Positions 39,251 through 48,063 of a stretch of 64,000 bases of DNA are shown here, one piece after another. Every line of letters begins with the position of its first letter. Within the stretch, counting starts at the first letter, position 1. Source of the stretch: Microbacterium sp. W4I4. GTDB lineage: Bacteria > Actinomycetota > Actinomycetes > Actinomycetales > Microbacteriaceae. The notes beneath the pieces were generated by a model. It was not told the DNA's origin. It worked only from the letters and a program-made list of their open reading frames with translations, and did no database searches. Where the stretch lies: the NCBI RefSeq assembly GCF_030816235.1, contig NZ_JAUSXT010000001.1, positions 744,001 to 808,000 of the forward strand, given 5' to 3'. The position numbers and the translations under genes are program-made.

Positions 39251-40345
39251 ATGAGGAGAACCCGCGGAAGCGTGATCTACGTCGACTCGCTCGACGAGCT
39301 GGACCAACGATTGGCATCCGGGGCGCGCTCGTTCTCGGGGTGGCGGCTCCGCGACCTCGACCTCACCGACCGCAGTGCGGCACTGCGCGCAGCGGACGTG
39401 ACGGGCGCCCTGTTCCTGGGGTGCGTGCTGCGCCCGGACGACGGCGAGTCCGTGCGTGCCCGTGGTGCGATCGTGTTCCCCATGATCCCCGCCGTGCCGA
39501 TCGAGATTTATCGCACGGCGTTGTACACCCCGCAGGAGCTGTACGACACCGCGGACTACGCGGACAGTCTGGACGCCCGCGTGTACGCCTGGTCCCAGCA
39601 CGAGGATTCCCGCGACACCGCCCTGGCGCAGGCGCTGCACGACCACAGCCTCGGTCTCGCGCTGGATGACTGGACGCACGTCCGGCGGCTGGTGGGCGTG
39701 ATGGGCGGCCATGGCATCGAGCGCGGAGAGCACGCGTACGCCGACGGTGCACGACTGGGGCGGATGCTGGCGCAGACGCACACCGTCGCCACGGGCGGCG
39801 GCCCCGGTGCGATGGAGGCCGTCAACCTGGGCGGCTACCTGAGCGGTCACGACGAGGATGCGCTGGACGAGTCGCTGGACGTCCTCAGCCGGGTGCCGGA
39901 CTTCGCCGCGCACATCGGAGACTGGGCACAGGCGGCGTTCGCGGTGCGCGACCGGTTTCCGCACGGATCCGAGTCTCTCGGCATCCCCACCTGGCATTAC
40001 GGTCACGAACCGCCCAATGCGTTTGCGAGCGCGATCGCGAAGTACTGCCGCAATGCGCAGCGTGAGGCGATCCTGCTGGAGGTCTGCCAGGCCGGCATCG
40101 TGTTCCTGCCCGGGGCGGCCGGAACCGTCCAGGAGATCTTCCAGGACGCCTGCGAGAACTACTACGCCGACGAATCGTCCCTCGCCCCCATGGTGCTGGT
40201 CGGGCGCGAGTACTGGACCGAGCGCTACCCCGCGTGGCCTCTGCTGCAGGCGCTGGCGAAGGGACGGCCGATGGAACCGCACGTGCACCTGGTCGACGGC
40301 ATCGATGAGGCCGCCGAGCTCATGCGCAGCGGAGCGTCACGCTGA
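39251..40345 (+). CDS. LOG family protein (Rossmann nucleotide-binding)
   Basis: 364 residues. About 170 N-terminal residues precede a LOG domain with VATGGGPGAMEAVNLGGY and the second motif PGAAGTVQEIFQDA, where canonical LOG proteins have PGGxGTxxE. LOG proteins split nucleoside 5'-monophosphates (as in cytokinin activation). The long N-terminal region places it nearer to PpnN-like nucleosidases than to small LOG proteins, though it is shorter than PpnN. No Shine-Dalgarno; a -10 box lies seven bases upstream. Confidence 0.82.
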   Translation: MRRTRGSVIYVDSLDELDQRLASGARSFSGWRLRDLDLTDRSAALRAADVTGALFLGCVLRPDDGESVRARGAIVFPMIPAVPIEIYRTALYTPQELYDTADYADSLDARVYAWSQHEDSRDTALAQALHDHSLGLALDDWTHVRRLVGVMGGHGIERGEHAYADGARLGRMLAQTHTVATGGGPGAMEAVNLGGYLSGHDEDALDESLDVLSRVPDFAAHIGDWAQAAFAVRDRFPHGSESLGIPTWHYGHEPPNAFASAIAKYCRNAQREAILLEVCQAGIVFLPGAAGTVQEIFQDACENYYADESSLAPMVLVGREYWTERYPAWPLLQALAKGRPMEPHVHLVDGIDEAAELMRSGASR

Positions 40346-40365
40346 CCATCGCCCAGAAGCAGAAA

Positions 40366-40399
40366 AGCCCCGGAACACTGGCGAGAGTGTTCCGAGGCT
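40366..40399. terminator. Bidirectional terminator hairpin
   Basis: Stem AGCCCCGGAACACT against AGTGTTCCGAGGCT with one mismatch and a six-base loop; preceded by AAAA on the plus strand. It separates the LOG gene from the convergent tRNA gene. Confidence 0.82.
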
Positions 40400-40405
40400 G
40401 ATCCG

Positions 40406-40478
40406 TGCACCCCCAGGGACTTGAACCCTGAACCCATTGATTAAGAGTCAATTGCTCTGCCGATTGAGCTAGAGGTGC
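40406..40478 (-). tRNA. tRNA-Lys (anticodon CUU)
   Basis: A full cloverleaf of 73 bases: acceptor GCACCTC/GGGGTGC, D stem GCTC/GAGC, anticodon stem ATTGA/TCAAT with loop CTCTTAA (anticodon CTT), T stem CAGGG/CCCTG with TTCAAGT. The discriminator is A, and CCA is not encoded. Confidence 0.97.
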
Positions 40479-40510
40479 GTGGTCCGGATGAGTACCCCGA
40501 CCGAGGAATT

Positions 40511-40539
40511 ACATTACCAGCGGCCGGGGTGCGTGCCAA
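40511..40539 (-). promoter_or_regulatory. Promoter of tRNA-Lys
   Basis: On the minus strand TTGGCA and TAATGT are separated by 17 bp; the -10 lies 32 bp before the mature tRNA 5' end. Confidence 0.7.
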
Positions 40540-40619
40540 ATCGATTCGGGATCTCGGGCGCGTTGCGTATCGTTTCACGACCGATATACGCGGAGCCTGC
40601 TCCGGTGACAGCCCCGGAC

Positions 40620-40625
40620 TAGCCT
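40620..40625 (+). promoter_or_regulatory. -10 box TAGCCT, leaderless start
   Basis: Six bases before GTG 40632 but only three before ATG 40629, which favours the GTG as the start of hisN. Confidence 0.5.
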
Positions 40626-40631
40626 GGGATG

Positions 40632-41441
40632 GTGACCGTCTCCCCTCCCGCCACGGACTTCAGCACCGACCTCGCGCTCGCTCTTCGGCTCGCCGACGCC
40701 GCCGATGCCCAGTCCCTTCCGAGGTTCGACGCTCCTGATCTCGAGGTCTCGCGCAAGGCCGACCGCACTCACGTCACGGATGCCGATCTCGCCACCGAGC
40801 GGGCCATCCGCGAGATCCTCAGCACCGAGCGTCCGGACGACGGCATCCTCGGCGAGGAGTACGGCACGGAGGGCGATGCACGCCGCCAGTGGATCATCGA
40901 CCCCATCGACGGCACCGCGAACTTCCTGCGCGGAGTGCCGCTGTGGGGAACCATGATCGCCCTCGCCGTGGACGGCGTCCCGCAGGTCGGGGTCGTCAGC
41001 ATGCCCGCCCTGGGCCGCCGCTGGTGGGCATCGGCCGGCGGGGGCTCCTGGACGGCGACGGATGCCGGTCCGCGGCGGATCGTCGTGTCGGGCGTCGACT
41101 CGCTGGACGATGCGAGTGTGAGCTTCCAGAGCATCGCGCAGTGGTCGGATGCCGGAAAACTGCCTGAGCTGCTCGCTCTGGCCGATCGGGTCTGGCGCGA
41201 TCGCGCATACGGCGACATCTTCAGCTACATGCTCCTGGCCGAAGGGCGCATCGACATGGTCGCGGAGTTCGACGTCAAGGAGTACGACATCGCGGCCGCG
41301 GTGCCCATCGTCCGTGAAGCCGGCGGACGCATGACCGCGTTCGACGGCACCGAGACCCTGTCCTCCCTCTCAGCACTCGCCACCAACGGCATCCTGCACG
41401 ACCCGTTCCTCTCCCTGTTCCGCGACGTGCAGCGCTCCTGA
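40632..41441 (+). CDS. hisN: Histidinol-phosphatase, inositol monophosphatase family
   Basis: 269 residues. Metal and substrate motifs are GEEYG, DPIDGTANFLRG and EYDIAAAVPIVREAGG. The opening ALRLADAADAQSLPRF and the segment KADRTHVTDADLATERAIRE match actinobacterial HisN, which removes phosphate from L-histidinol phosphate in histidine synthesis. The start is GTG 40632 by the leaderless rule; ATG 40629 would add one residue. Other IMPase substrates cannot be excluded. Confidence 0.87.
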   Translation: MTVSPPATDFSTDLALALRLADAADAQSLPRFDAPDLEVSRKADRTHVTDADLATERAIREILSTERPDDGILGEEYGTEGDARRQWIIDPIDGTANFLRGVPLWGTMIALAVDGVPQVGVVSMPALGRRWWASAGGGSWTATDAGPRRIVVSGVDSLDDASVSFQSIAQWSDAGKLPELLALADRVWRDRAYGDIFSYMLLAEGRIDMVAEFDVKEYDIAAAVPIVREAGGRMTAFDGTETLSSLSALATNGILHDPFLSLFRDVQRS

Positions 41442-41472
41442 GCGCGGCACGCACCCCTCCCCCACGGATCAC

Positions 41473-42048
41473 ATGAAAAACCGCACCCCTCTGGCGGCCC
41501 TCGCGATTTTCGCAGCCCTCTCCCTCACCGCATGCAGCGGCGCCGCCCCCAGCCCGACGACTCCGCCTCCGACGACCGACGCCTCGACGCAGACGCCTCG
41601 AGCGACGGTGACGACCGGGCCGGTGGAGAAGACCCCGACCCCCACGACGGGCGAGCCGCTCACCTGCGACAACATGATCTCCGCAGCCACGGTGGATGCT
41701 CTGACGTCACAGGGCTGGACGTTCCAGGAACAGGAGCTCCGCATCGGCGAGAGCCCCGTCGACGGCGGCCTGCTGTGCTCCTGGGCCGATTACACGACGG
41801 CATCCGACCACGGTCAGATGTACGGCTGGGGACCGATCAGCGAGCAGCTCGCCCGCACCGCAGAGTCCGCGCTCGAGCGCGACGGGTGGCTGCGTTCCAG
41901 CGAGAGCGGCAGGACGTACCTCACCGAGGACCCCGCCTACGCGATCGCGAAGGACGACGAGGGATTCGGGATGACCTACGAGTTCGGTGATGGCTGGGGT
42001 CAAGTTCGCGGACACGAAACAGGGGCTGCTGCTCATCGAACGGGATGA
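41473..42048 (+). CDS. Putative lipoprotein, C-terminus probably frameshifted
   Basis: 191 residues. The signal ends in LSLTAC with Cys21, then a Thr/Pro-rich linker to about residue 60 and a soluble domain with two Cys that could pair (about 65 and 97). Function unknown. After FGDGW the frame reads GQVRGHETGAAAHRTG, which looks unnatural; removing one G from the run 41996-41999 gives VKFADTKQGLLLIERDE and a stop at 42050-42052, a better lipoprotein ending. So the true gene probably ends at 42052. Confidence 0.72.
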   Translation: MKNRTPLAALAIFAALSLTACSGAAPSPTTPPPTTDASTQTPRATVTTGPVEKTPTPTTGEPLTCDNMISAATVDALTSQGWTFQEQELRIGESPVDGGLLCSWADYTTASDHGQMYGWGPISEQLARTAESALERDGWLRSSESGRTYLTEDPAYAIAKDDEGFGMTYEFGDGWGQVRGHETGAAAHRTG

Positions 42049-42067
42049 GTGAGACAGCCCCCGGATG

Positions 42068-42098
42068 CGGTTGCGCCGCGGGATGCGCGGCGCAACCG
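42068..42098. terminator. Bidirectional terminator hairpin
   Basis: A 13-bp perfect stem (CGGTTGCGCCGCG and complement) with a five-base loop between convergent genes. Confidence 0.85.
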
Positions 42099-42103
42099 AG
42101 AGA

Positions 42104-42331
42104 TCAGTTGTCGCGCTGGTTCCAGTTGTCGGAGCGGCGCGTGTCGGAGCCGCGCTGGCGCATGACGTAGGCGAGCGCGAGGCTCACCAGCAGAATGCCC
42201 GCGGAGAACACGACGCCCTGTGCGGTCGGCAGGCTCCAGGAGATGCCGAACAGGTAGAACCCGCCCAGGAACAGGACCATGAACACGATGAAATCGACCA
42301 CGTCGAAGCCTCCCGATCGTCGAATACCCAT
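42104..42331 (-). CDS. Small two-helix membrane protein, unknown function
   Basis: 75 residues from ATG 42331. Two membrane segments (about 10-28 and 36-53) are followed by a basic tail with RQRGSDTRRSDNWNQRDN. A longer open frame upstream begins in non-coding-like sequence and was not used. No family recognised. Confidence 0.65.
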   Translation of the reverse strand: MGIRRSGGFDVVDFIVFMVLFLGGFYLFGISWSLPTAQGVVFSAGILLVSLALAYVMRQRGSDTRRSDNWNQRDN

Positions 42332-42387
42332 CCAGCTTAGTGGTCTTCGACCAGCACCGACGACGCGGCAGCCGACGCCGTGCGGAC

Positions 42388-42393
42388 TAGATT
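42388..42393 (+). promoter_or_regulatory. -10 box TAGATT, leaderless start
   Basis: Ends six bases before ATG 42400. Confidence 0.58.
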
Positions 42394-42399
42394 GAAGGC

Positions 42400-43011
42400 A
42401 TGCCGAGGATGACGAATGCCGCCGGACCCGCACGGCGCGGACGCCCGGGGCATGATCGTGCCGACATCATCCGCGCGGGCGTGCAGATCTTCAACGAACA
42501 GGGATACGACGCGACCTCGGTCTCGGACCTCACGGGCCGGCTCGGCCTGACCAAATCCGCCCTGTACCACCACGTGGACTCGAAGGAGCAGATCCTCCAG
42601 GTCGCACTGGAGGATGCACTCGGCGGACTCGAGAAGGCGCTTTCGGATGCGCTCGCGCGTCCCACCGCGGGTGAGCGGCTGACCGGGATCATCCGGGGTG
42701 CCGTGCGCGTGCTCACCGAGCGTCAGCCGGAGGTGACACTGCTGCTGCGTCTGCGGGGCAACAGCGAGATCGAGTCGGCTGCGCTGGCTCGCCGTCGGAG
42801 CTTCGATCACACCGTCACCGAGCTGGTGCGCGAAGCGCAGTCCGAGGGTCTGGTGCGCGCCGATCTGGATGCCGGTGTCGCGACACGACTGATCTTCGGC
42901 ATGATCAATTCCGTCGTCGAGTGGTACCGCTCCGACGGCGCCGTGGATCCGGATCTGCTGTGCGATGAGATCCTCACCGTGGCCATGGGCGGCCTGCAGG
43001 CGCGCGACTGA
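42400..43011 (+). CDS. TetR family transcriptional regulator
   Basis: 203 residues. Helix-turn-helix at about 22-65 with GYDATSVSDLTGRLGLTKSA and LYHHVDSKE. The C-terminal half is of the TetR_C type found in KstR2-like and fatty-acid regulators. No neighbour on the same strand shares its transcript, so its target is unclear. Probably leaderless. Confidence 0.88.
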   Translation: MPRMTNAAGPARRGRPGHDRADIIRAGVQIFNEQGYDATSVSDLTGRLGLTKSALYHHVDSKEQILQVALEDALGGLEKALSDALARPTAGERLTGIIRGAVRVLTERQPEVTLLLRLRGNSEIESAALARRRSFDHTVTELVREAQSEGLVRADLDAGVATRLIFGMINSVVEWYRSDGAVDPDLLCDEILTVAMGGLQARD

Positions 43012-43040
43012 CCGGTTCAATCCTCCGGGCCATGACGACA

Positions 43041-43082
43041 AGAACCCCGACAGCCACGTGATCACGCGGCTGTCGGGGTTCT
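43041..43082. terminator. Bidirectional terminator hairpin
   Basis: A 15-bp perfect stem AGAACCCCGACAGCC with a 12-base loop, between the TetR gene and the convergent tmRNA gene. Confidence 0.85.
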
Positions 43083-43099
43083 CATCCTGTGACAGCGGT

Positions 43100-43469
43100 T
43101 GGTGGAGCTGGGGGGAATCGAACCCCCGTCCGACGCTGCTAATCCACGTCTTCTCCGGGCGCAGTCTGTGAAAGCGTTCTGCTCGGCTCCGACCTTTGTC
43201 ACAGACACCTAAGTCGACGAGCCCAGCCTGGGAAGAGTCCCGTGTGACGTCCAGACGCCATCACACAGCAAGATCCCTAGATGACGCCAGGGTCCGTAGC
43301 GGGATCACCTACGGTCTGACGGACTATCGGGCTCGCTTATGCAGCGAGGGCGAAGTCGTTGCGCTTTACGTTGGCAACTATTGGTTTGCAGGGAGCGTTC
43401 GCGAGATAACCCTGCATCCTCGGCCCGCTTCTCGTCGATACACAGGCGCCGTCGAAACCGATCAGCCCC
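43100..43469 (-). ncRNA. ssrA: Transfer-messenger RNA (tmRNA)
   Basis: The 5' end GGGGCTGATCGG pairs with the 3' end CAGCTCC followed by ACCA; the T arm GGGGGTTCGATTCCCCC is visible. The tag frame (43337-43375) encodes ANVKRNDFALAA and a TAA stop; the resume triplet is GCC. About 370 bases, normal for actinobacteria. It rescues stalled ribosomes and marks the products for proteolysis. CCA is encoded. Confidence 0.96.
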
Positions 43470-43602
43470 GTGGACCTTCTTGCGAAGGAGCCGCTGTCAC
43501 ACTGTGGAATTACCAATCGGGCGCTTTCGCTCCCGAGCATCACAGACTACAACGAATCCGCGCCGCATCCTATTCCGGCGCCGGGACGTCGGCGGCGTGA
43601 CG

Positions 43603-43608
43603 TACAGT
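43603..43608 (+). promoter_or_regulatory. -10 box TACAGT, leaderless start
   Basis: Ends seven bases before ATG 43616. Confidence 0.5.
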
Positions 43609-43615
43609 CGCTCTC

Positions 43616-44275
43616 ATGAGCGACGTCATCATCACCGTCCGAGGCGAACACGAGCTGCGGATCGCGCCCGAGCGGGCCACCGTCCATCTGACCCTCGCCT
43701 TCGACGGCCCCGACCGTGCCCAGGTCGTCGACAGGACCCTCGCGGCCGCCGGGCCGGTGCGCGAGCGCATCGAGGCGCAGAAGGCCTCGGGCAGCGTCGT
43801 CGAATGGTCCAGCGAGCGGATGGGCGTCTTCAGCGACCGGCCATGGAACAGCGAGGGCCGCCAGCTCGCGCCGGTGCACCGTGCGAGCGTGGACTTCACC
43901 GCGACGTTCTCCGACATCTCGGCGATGTCAGAGTGGGTGGCGGAGGCATCCGGCGAAGACGGCGTCTCGGTCGGGTACATCGACTGGCATCTCACTCCGC
44001 AGACCGAAGCGGAGGTGGAGCGGGAGGTTGCCGCCCAGGCCGTCGGCGTCGCCGTCGCACGGGCCCGTGCCTACGCCGAGGCGCTCGGGCTGCACAACGT
44101 CACGCCGCTGGAGATCGCAGACCGCGGACTGATCTCGGCCGGGGTGCCTCCGCAGGCCAAGGCCGCCATGCGGGCCGGTGCCGCCTTCGACCTGGAGTCG
44201 GCCGGTGGCCTGGAACTGCAGGGCGAGGAGATCACCGTCTCCGCCACCGTCGAGGGCCGCTTCGCGGCCAACTGA
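43616..44275 (+). CDS. SIMPL (DUF541) domain protein
   Basis: 219 residues of SIMPL-type sequence: ITVRGEHELRIAPERATVHLTL at the start (in two parts) and ARARAYAEALGL in the second half are family marks. No signal peptide, so it is cytoplasmic, unlike many SIMPL proteins. Biological role not known. Convergent with hflX across a hairpin. Confidence 0.85.
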   Translation: MSDVIITVRGEHELRIAPERATVHLTLAFDGPDRAQVVDRTLAAAGPVRERIEAQKASGSVVEWSSERMGVFSDRPWNSEGRQLAPVHRASVDFTATFSDISAMSEWVAEASGEDGVSVGYIDWHLTPQTEAEVEREVAAQAVGVAVARARAYAEALGLHNVTPLEIADRGLISAGVPPQAKAAMRAGAAFDLESAGGLELQGEEITVSATVEGRFAAN

Positions 44276-44297
44276 GCCCCGCCCGCCGACTGAAGGG

Positions 44298-44322
44298 GCC
44301 GGCCGGGCAGGACCCGGCCGGC
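44298..44322. terminator. Bidirectional terminator hairpin
   Basis: Stem GCCGGCCGGG and its complement with loop CAGGA, between convergent genes. Confidence 0.78.
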
Positions 44323-44331
44323 AGACTCGAG

Positions 44332-45840
44332 TCAGCCGACGAGGTACGGCGCCAGCTCAGCGGCCAGTCGCTCCGAGACGTGCGCATGCACGAGTGTGCC
44401 GCCCTCTTCGTGTTCCGCCGAGATCAGTACGCCCGTCTCGTGCACCGCGGAGACCAGTTCGCCACGGTCGTACGGCACGAGCACGTGCACCTCGACGGCG
44501 GGCATCGGCAGCATCCGCTCGATCGTCGCGCGAAGCTCGTCGATGCCTTCTCCGGTGCGGGAGGAGACGAAGTGCGCGTCGGGCGCCAGCCCGCGCAGCA
44601 CCAGCCGCTCGTCGTCACCGACCAGGTCCGCCTTGTTGAAGACGATGATCTCGGGCAGGTTGCGGGCACCGACATCGCCCATCACGTCACGGACGGTCTG
44701 CATCTGCGCGGAGGGATCGGGGTGAGAGCCGTCGACCACGTGCACGATCAGGTCGGCCTGGCCGACCTCCTCGAGCGTCGAGCGGAACGCCTCGACCAGC
44801 TGGTGCGGCAGGTTGCGGACGAACCCGACCGTGTCGGTGAGCGTGTACACGCGCCCGTCAGCCGCCTCCGCGCGCCGGACGGTCGCATCCAGCGTGGCGA
44901 ACAGCGCGTTCTCGACCAGCACACCGGCGCTGGTCAGCGCGTTCAGCAGACTCGACTTGCCCGCGTTGGTGTATCCGGCGATTGCGACGGACGGGATGGT
45001 GTTCCGCCTGCGCTCGGCGCGCTTCGCGTCGCGCGCAGGCGCGAAGTCGCGGATCTGACGACGCAGCAGCGCCATCCGGGTGCGGATGCGGCGACGATCC
45101 AGCTCGATCTTCGTCTCACCGGGGCCACGCGACCCCATACCTGCCCCGCCGGCGCCGACCTGGCCACCGGCCTGACGGCTCATGGAGTCACCCCAGCCGC
45201 GCAGACGCGGCAGCAGGTACTCGAGCTGTGCGAGTTCGACCTGCGCCTTGCCCTCACGGCTCTTGGCGTGCTGGCTGAAGATGTCGAGGATCACCGTGGT
45301 GCGATCGATCACCTTCACCTTCACGACATCCTCCAGCGCACGCCGCTGGCTCGCGGCCAGCTCGGTGTCCGCGATCACGGTGTCCGCGCCGACGGCCGCG
45401 ACGATGTCCTTGAGCTCCTGCGCCTTGCCTCGGCCGAGATATGTCGCCGCGTCCGGGTGCGGCCGGCGCTGCAGCAGACCGTCGAGAACGACCGCTCCGG
45501 CTGTCTCGGCGAGAGCGGCGAGTTCGCGCAGCGAGTTCTCGGCATCCTCCTGGGCGCCCTGCGGATACACGCCCACGAGGACGACGTTCTCCAGCCGCAG
45601 CTGCCGGTACTCGACCTCGGTGACGTCCTGGAGTTCGGTGGAGAGACCACCCACACGCCGCAGCGCGCGCCGGTCGTCCAGATCCCACTGCTCGCCATCG
45701 TGGGCGCCGTGCGCGGCCGTGGAATCGCTCTGCAGAGCCTGAGCCGCGCCGAACACCTTCGCCTCGGTTCGCGACTCTGCGTGCGCGAGCACGCGGTCCA
45801 GCGCTTCCGATGTGGTGCTGTCGTCGTGCGTCTTCGTCAT
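44332..45840 (-). CDS. hflX: GTPase HflX
   Basis: 502 residues. The N-terminal HflX domain (YLGRGKAQELK, QHAKSREGKAQVELAQLEYLLPR in parts) and the glycine-rich linker GAGGAGMGSRGPGETK precede the G domain: G1 GYTNAGKSS, G3 DTVGF, G4 NKAD. It binds ribosomes and helps split or rescue stalled ones. ATG 45840 was chosen with AAAGGA upstream; the open frame extends further without coding sense. Confidence 0.94.
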   Translation of the reverse strand: MTKTHDDSTTSEALDRVLAHAESRTEAKVFGAAQALQSDSTAAHGAHDGEQWDLDDRRALRRVGGLSTELQDVTEVEYRQLRLENVVLVGVYPQGAQEDAENSLRELAALAETAGAVVLDGLLQRRPHPDAATYLGRGKAQELKDIVAAVGADTVIADTELAASQRRALEDVVKVKVIDRTTVILDIFSQHAKSREGKAQVELAQLEYLLPRLRGWGDSMSRQAGGQVGAGGAGMGSRGPGETKIELDRRRIRTRMALLRRQIRDFAPARDAKRAERRRNTIPSVAIAGYTNAGKSSLLNALTSAGVLVENALFATLDATVRRAEAADGRVYTLTDTVGFVRNLPHQLVEAFRSTLEEVGQADLIVHVVDGSHPDPSAQMQTVRDVMGDVGARNLPEIIVFNKADLVGDDERLVLRGLAPDAHFVSSRTGEGIDELRATIERMLPMPAVEVHVLVPYDRGELVSAVHETGVLISAEHEEGGTLVHAHVSERLAAELAPYLVG

Positions 45841-45900
45841 CCGGTCCTTTTCTTCGACATCATCTGCCCAGGGCGCCTTAACCTTAGCCCCGGCGTCCGG

Positions 45901-45906
45901 TACGCT
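45901..45906 (+). promoter_or_regulatory. -10 box TACGCT, leaderless start
   Basis: Ends six bases before ATG 45913. Confidence 0.55.
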
Positions 45907-45912
45907 CTCTGC

Positions 45913-46557
45913 ATGCCGTCCGATCACTATTTCAGCGCGGCCCCGGCAAGTGCAGAGAACCTGCGCACCCTTCGCGTCACCCTCGCAGGACAGGAACTGG
46001 AACTGACCACCGCTGGTGGGATCTTCAGTCCTGACCGGCTGGATGCCGGAACGGCCGTGCTGTTCGCCAATATGCCCCCGCTGCCGCCTGGAGGCGACTT
46101 CCTCGACCTCGGATGCGGTTGGGGCCCCATCGCGCTGACGATGGCTCTTTCCGCTCCCCACGCCACCGTGTGGGCCGTGGACGTCAACGAGCGCGCCCTT
46201 GATCTGACCCGCCGCAACGCCGAGGCGCTCGGCCTCACCAATGTCAACGCTGTGAAGCCCGACGATGTTCCCGATGAGGTCTCGTTCCGCACGATCCGGT
46301 CCAATCCGCCGATCCGCGTGGGGAAGAACGAGCTGCACGGGATGCTGGAGCGCTGGATCCCCCGTCTGGACGAACGCAGCGACGCCTGGATGGTCGTGCA
46401 GCGGAATCTGGGGGCGGATTCGCTGCAGCGCTGGATGGCATCGACGTTCACGCCCGGTTTCAGCGTGCATCGCGCAGCCACGGGCAAGGGCTATCGGGTG
46501 CTGAAGGTGCGCCGCCACGGCGACCCTCCCACCGCGCCGATCACCGTCACCGGCTGA
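45913..46557 (+). CDS. Class I SAM methyltransferase, RsmC-like
   Basis: 214 residues. SAM motif I is FLDLGCGWGPIAL near 64-76, and the N6/N2-methylase motif SNPPIRVGK near 133-141 matches the NPPF site of RsmC 16S rRNA guanine methyltransferases. Only the C-terminal catalytic half of E. coli RsmC is present, normal for actinobacteria. Target base not proven. Convergent with dapF. Confidence 0.87.
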   Translation: MPSDHYFSAAPASAENLRTLRVTLAGQELELTTAGGIFSPDRLDAGTAVLFANMPPLPPGGDFLDLGCGWGPIALTMALSAPHATVWAVDVNERALDLTRRNAEALGLTNVNAVKPDDVPDEVSFRTIRSNPPIRVGKNELHGMLERWIPRLDERSDAWMVVQRNLGADSLQRWMASTFTPGFSVHRAATGKGYRVLKVRRHGDPPTAPITVTG

Positions 46558-46587
46558 GGTCGACGCGCCTCGCTCGGTCCGCGGGCG

Positions 46588-47460
46588 TCAGACGAGGTCG
46601 ATCTCGCCCCGGTAGACCAGCTGCGCGGGACCGGACAGAGCGACGTGCTCGCCGTCCTCGGCGGCGAACATGCGCACACCGAGCGTGCCTCCGGGCACCT
46701 CGACGCGCCACTGATGCGGCGCACGCGCTCCGGCCCAGTGCCGGACGGCGAGAGCGGAGGCCACGGCACCCGTCCCGCAGCTGAGCGTCTCGCCGGAGCC
46801 GCGCTCGTGCACTCGCATCCGCAGCTGGCCGACGCCATCGCGCATCAGCGGTTCGCCGGGCACCACGAATTCGACGTTGGCGCCCGCTGCGGGTGAGGGA
46901 TCGAGGATCGGCGTCGGGTTCAGATCGAGTCCGGCCAGCTCCTCATCGGATGCCAGCGCCACCACGACGTGCGGGTTGCCGACGTCGATGCCGAGGCCGG
47001 GGCGTGCCACCGAGAGGCCGGCGGCGCGGGCCAACGGCTCACCACCGGCCAGACGCCAGCGTCCCAGATCCACCTGGTAGCCGTTCTCACTGCGCATGAC
47101 GTCGCGAACACCGGCGCGGGTGCCGATGGGCAGCGTCGATCCCGGCTCCAGCGTCGCGAGCGACGAGCGCAGCAGGTAGTGGACGAACACCCGGATGCCG
47201 TTGCCGCACATCTCGGAGACCGATCCGTCGGCGTTGCGGTAGTCCATGAACCACTCCGCGGCCGGTTCCTCGGCCAGCGCCGCCGCGCCGTCCGCGATCG
47301 CCGAGGAACGGACGACACGCAGGACTCCGTCGGCGCCGACGCCGAAGTTGCGGTCGCACAGCGCCTGCACCCGGCTCGGTGTCAGGTCGAGTTCCCCGTC
47401 CACGTCTTCGATGATGACGAAGTCGTTGCCGGTGCCGTGTCCCTTGGTGAATGCGACCAT
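46588..47460 (-). CDS. dapF: Diaminopimelate epimerase
   Basis: 290 residues. The two catalytic Cys lie in MCGNGIRV and LSCGTGAV. It converts LL- to meso-diaminopimelate for lysine and peptidoglycan. [11 protein letters not shown] at the start is typical. Probably leaderless, as TAGAAT (47467-47472) lies six bases upstream. Confidence 0.96.
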   Translation of the reverse strand: MVAFTKGHGTGNDFVIIEDVDGELDLTPSRVQALCDRNFGVGADGVLRVVRSSAIADGAAALAEEPAAEWFMDYRNADGSVSEMCGNGIRVFVHYLLRSSLATLEPGSTLPIGTRAGVRDVMRSENGYQVDLGRWRLAGGEPLARAAGLSVARPGLGIDVGNPHVVVALASDEELAGLDLNPTPILDPSPAAGANVEFVVPGEPLMRDGVGQLRMRVHERGSGETLSCGTGAVASALAVRHWAGARAPHQWRVEVPGGTLGVRMFAAEDGEHVALSGPAQLVYRGEIDLV

Positions 47461-47466
47461 GCCGCA

Positions 47467-47472
47467 ATTCTA
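47467..47472 (-). promoter_or_regulatory. -10 box TAGAAT, leaderless start of dapF
   Basis: Ends six bases before the dapF ATG on the minus strand. Confidence 0.58.
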
Positions 47473-47483
47473 CGGGTCGGCGA

Positions 47484-48023
47484 TCATGAGCCGGCCAACG
47501 GCCCGACCACCCGGTAGCGCCCGCACAGGAAGCTCTGGTTGCGTGCGACGTCGAGGAGCTCGAGATCCAGAGCGCGTGGCAGCACGGCCGCGCCGGACCC
47601 CAGGGTCACGGGCGCGTACTGGATCCACACCTCGTCGACCAGGCCGGCATCGATGAAGCGCCCGACCAGCTCTCCCCCACCGACGATCCAGAGATCCCTG
47701 CCACCGGCCGCAGCCGTCATCTCGGCGTGCACCTCCCGCACGTCGGACTGCGTCAGCCGGACATCCGCACCCGTGGGCACGTCGAGCTCACGGTGCGAGA
47801 ACACCCACGCCGGCAGCGTGTAGCTCCAGCCGTCCTCGTCGTGCTCCAGGATCCACTCGTATGTGTGCGCGCCCATCGCCATCGCACCGAGCCCGGCCCG
47901 GAAGCCGGGGTAGGCCATCGGTCCGTCGTCGTCGATGTCCTGCTTGAGCAGCCAGTCCAGGGAGTGATCGGCGGTGGCGATGAAGCCGTCGAGACTGGAG
48001 GCGGTGTAGTAGTGGGTGGCCAT
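47484..48023 (-). CDS. Dihydrofolate reductase family protein (RibD C-terminal type)
   Basis: 179 residues. YYTASSLDGFIATADHSLDW opens the protein as in RibD C-terminal/YyaP-like reductases, and LWIVGGGELVGRF is the nucleotide-site strand. True folate reductase is the separate folA at 60868-61365, so this is likely another NADPH reductase of unknown substrate. It is inserted between miaA and dapF. Confidence 0.85.
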   Translation of the reverse strand: MATHYYTASSLDGFIATADHSLDWLLKQDIDDDGPMAYPGFRAGLGAMAMGAHTYEWILEHDEDGWSYTLPAWVFSHRELDVPTGADVRLTQSDVREVHAEMTAAAGGRDLWIVGGGELVGRFIDAGLVDEVWIQYAPVTLGSGAAVLPRALDLELLDVARNQSFLCGRYRVVGPLAGS

Positions 48024-48063
48024 CAGTCCATCGTGACGGGCGCCACCGACATCGACAAGGGCA

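Noticed and set aside
43339..45912. Plus-strand extension upstream of the RsmC-like methyltransferase, giving about 1070 residues
   Set aside because: It runs across tmRNA, SIMPL and hflX in shadow frames; the methyltransferase starts at ATG 45913 after a -10 box.
48034..48050. TGTCGGTG on the minus strand before the RibD-like gene as a third damage promoter
   Set aside because: No TANNNT follows at 8 bp (CACGAT is found).
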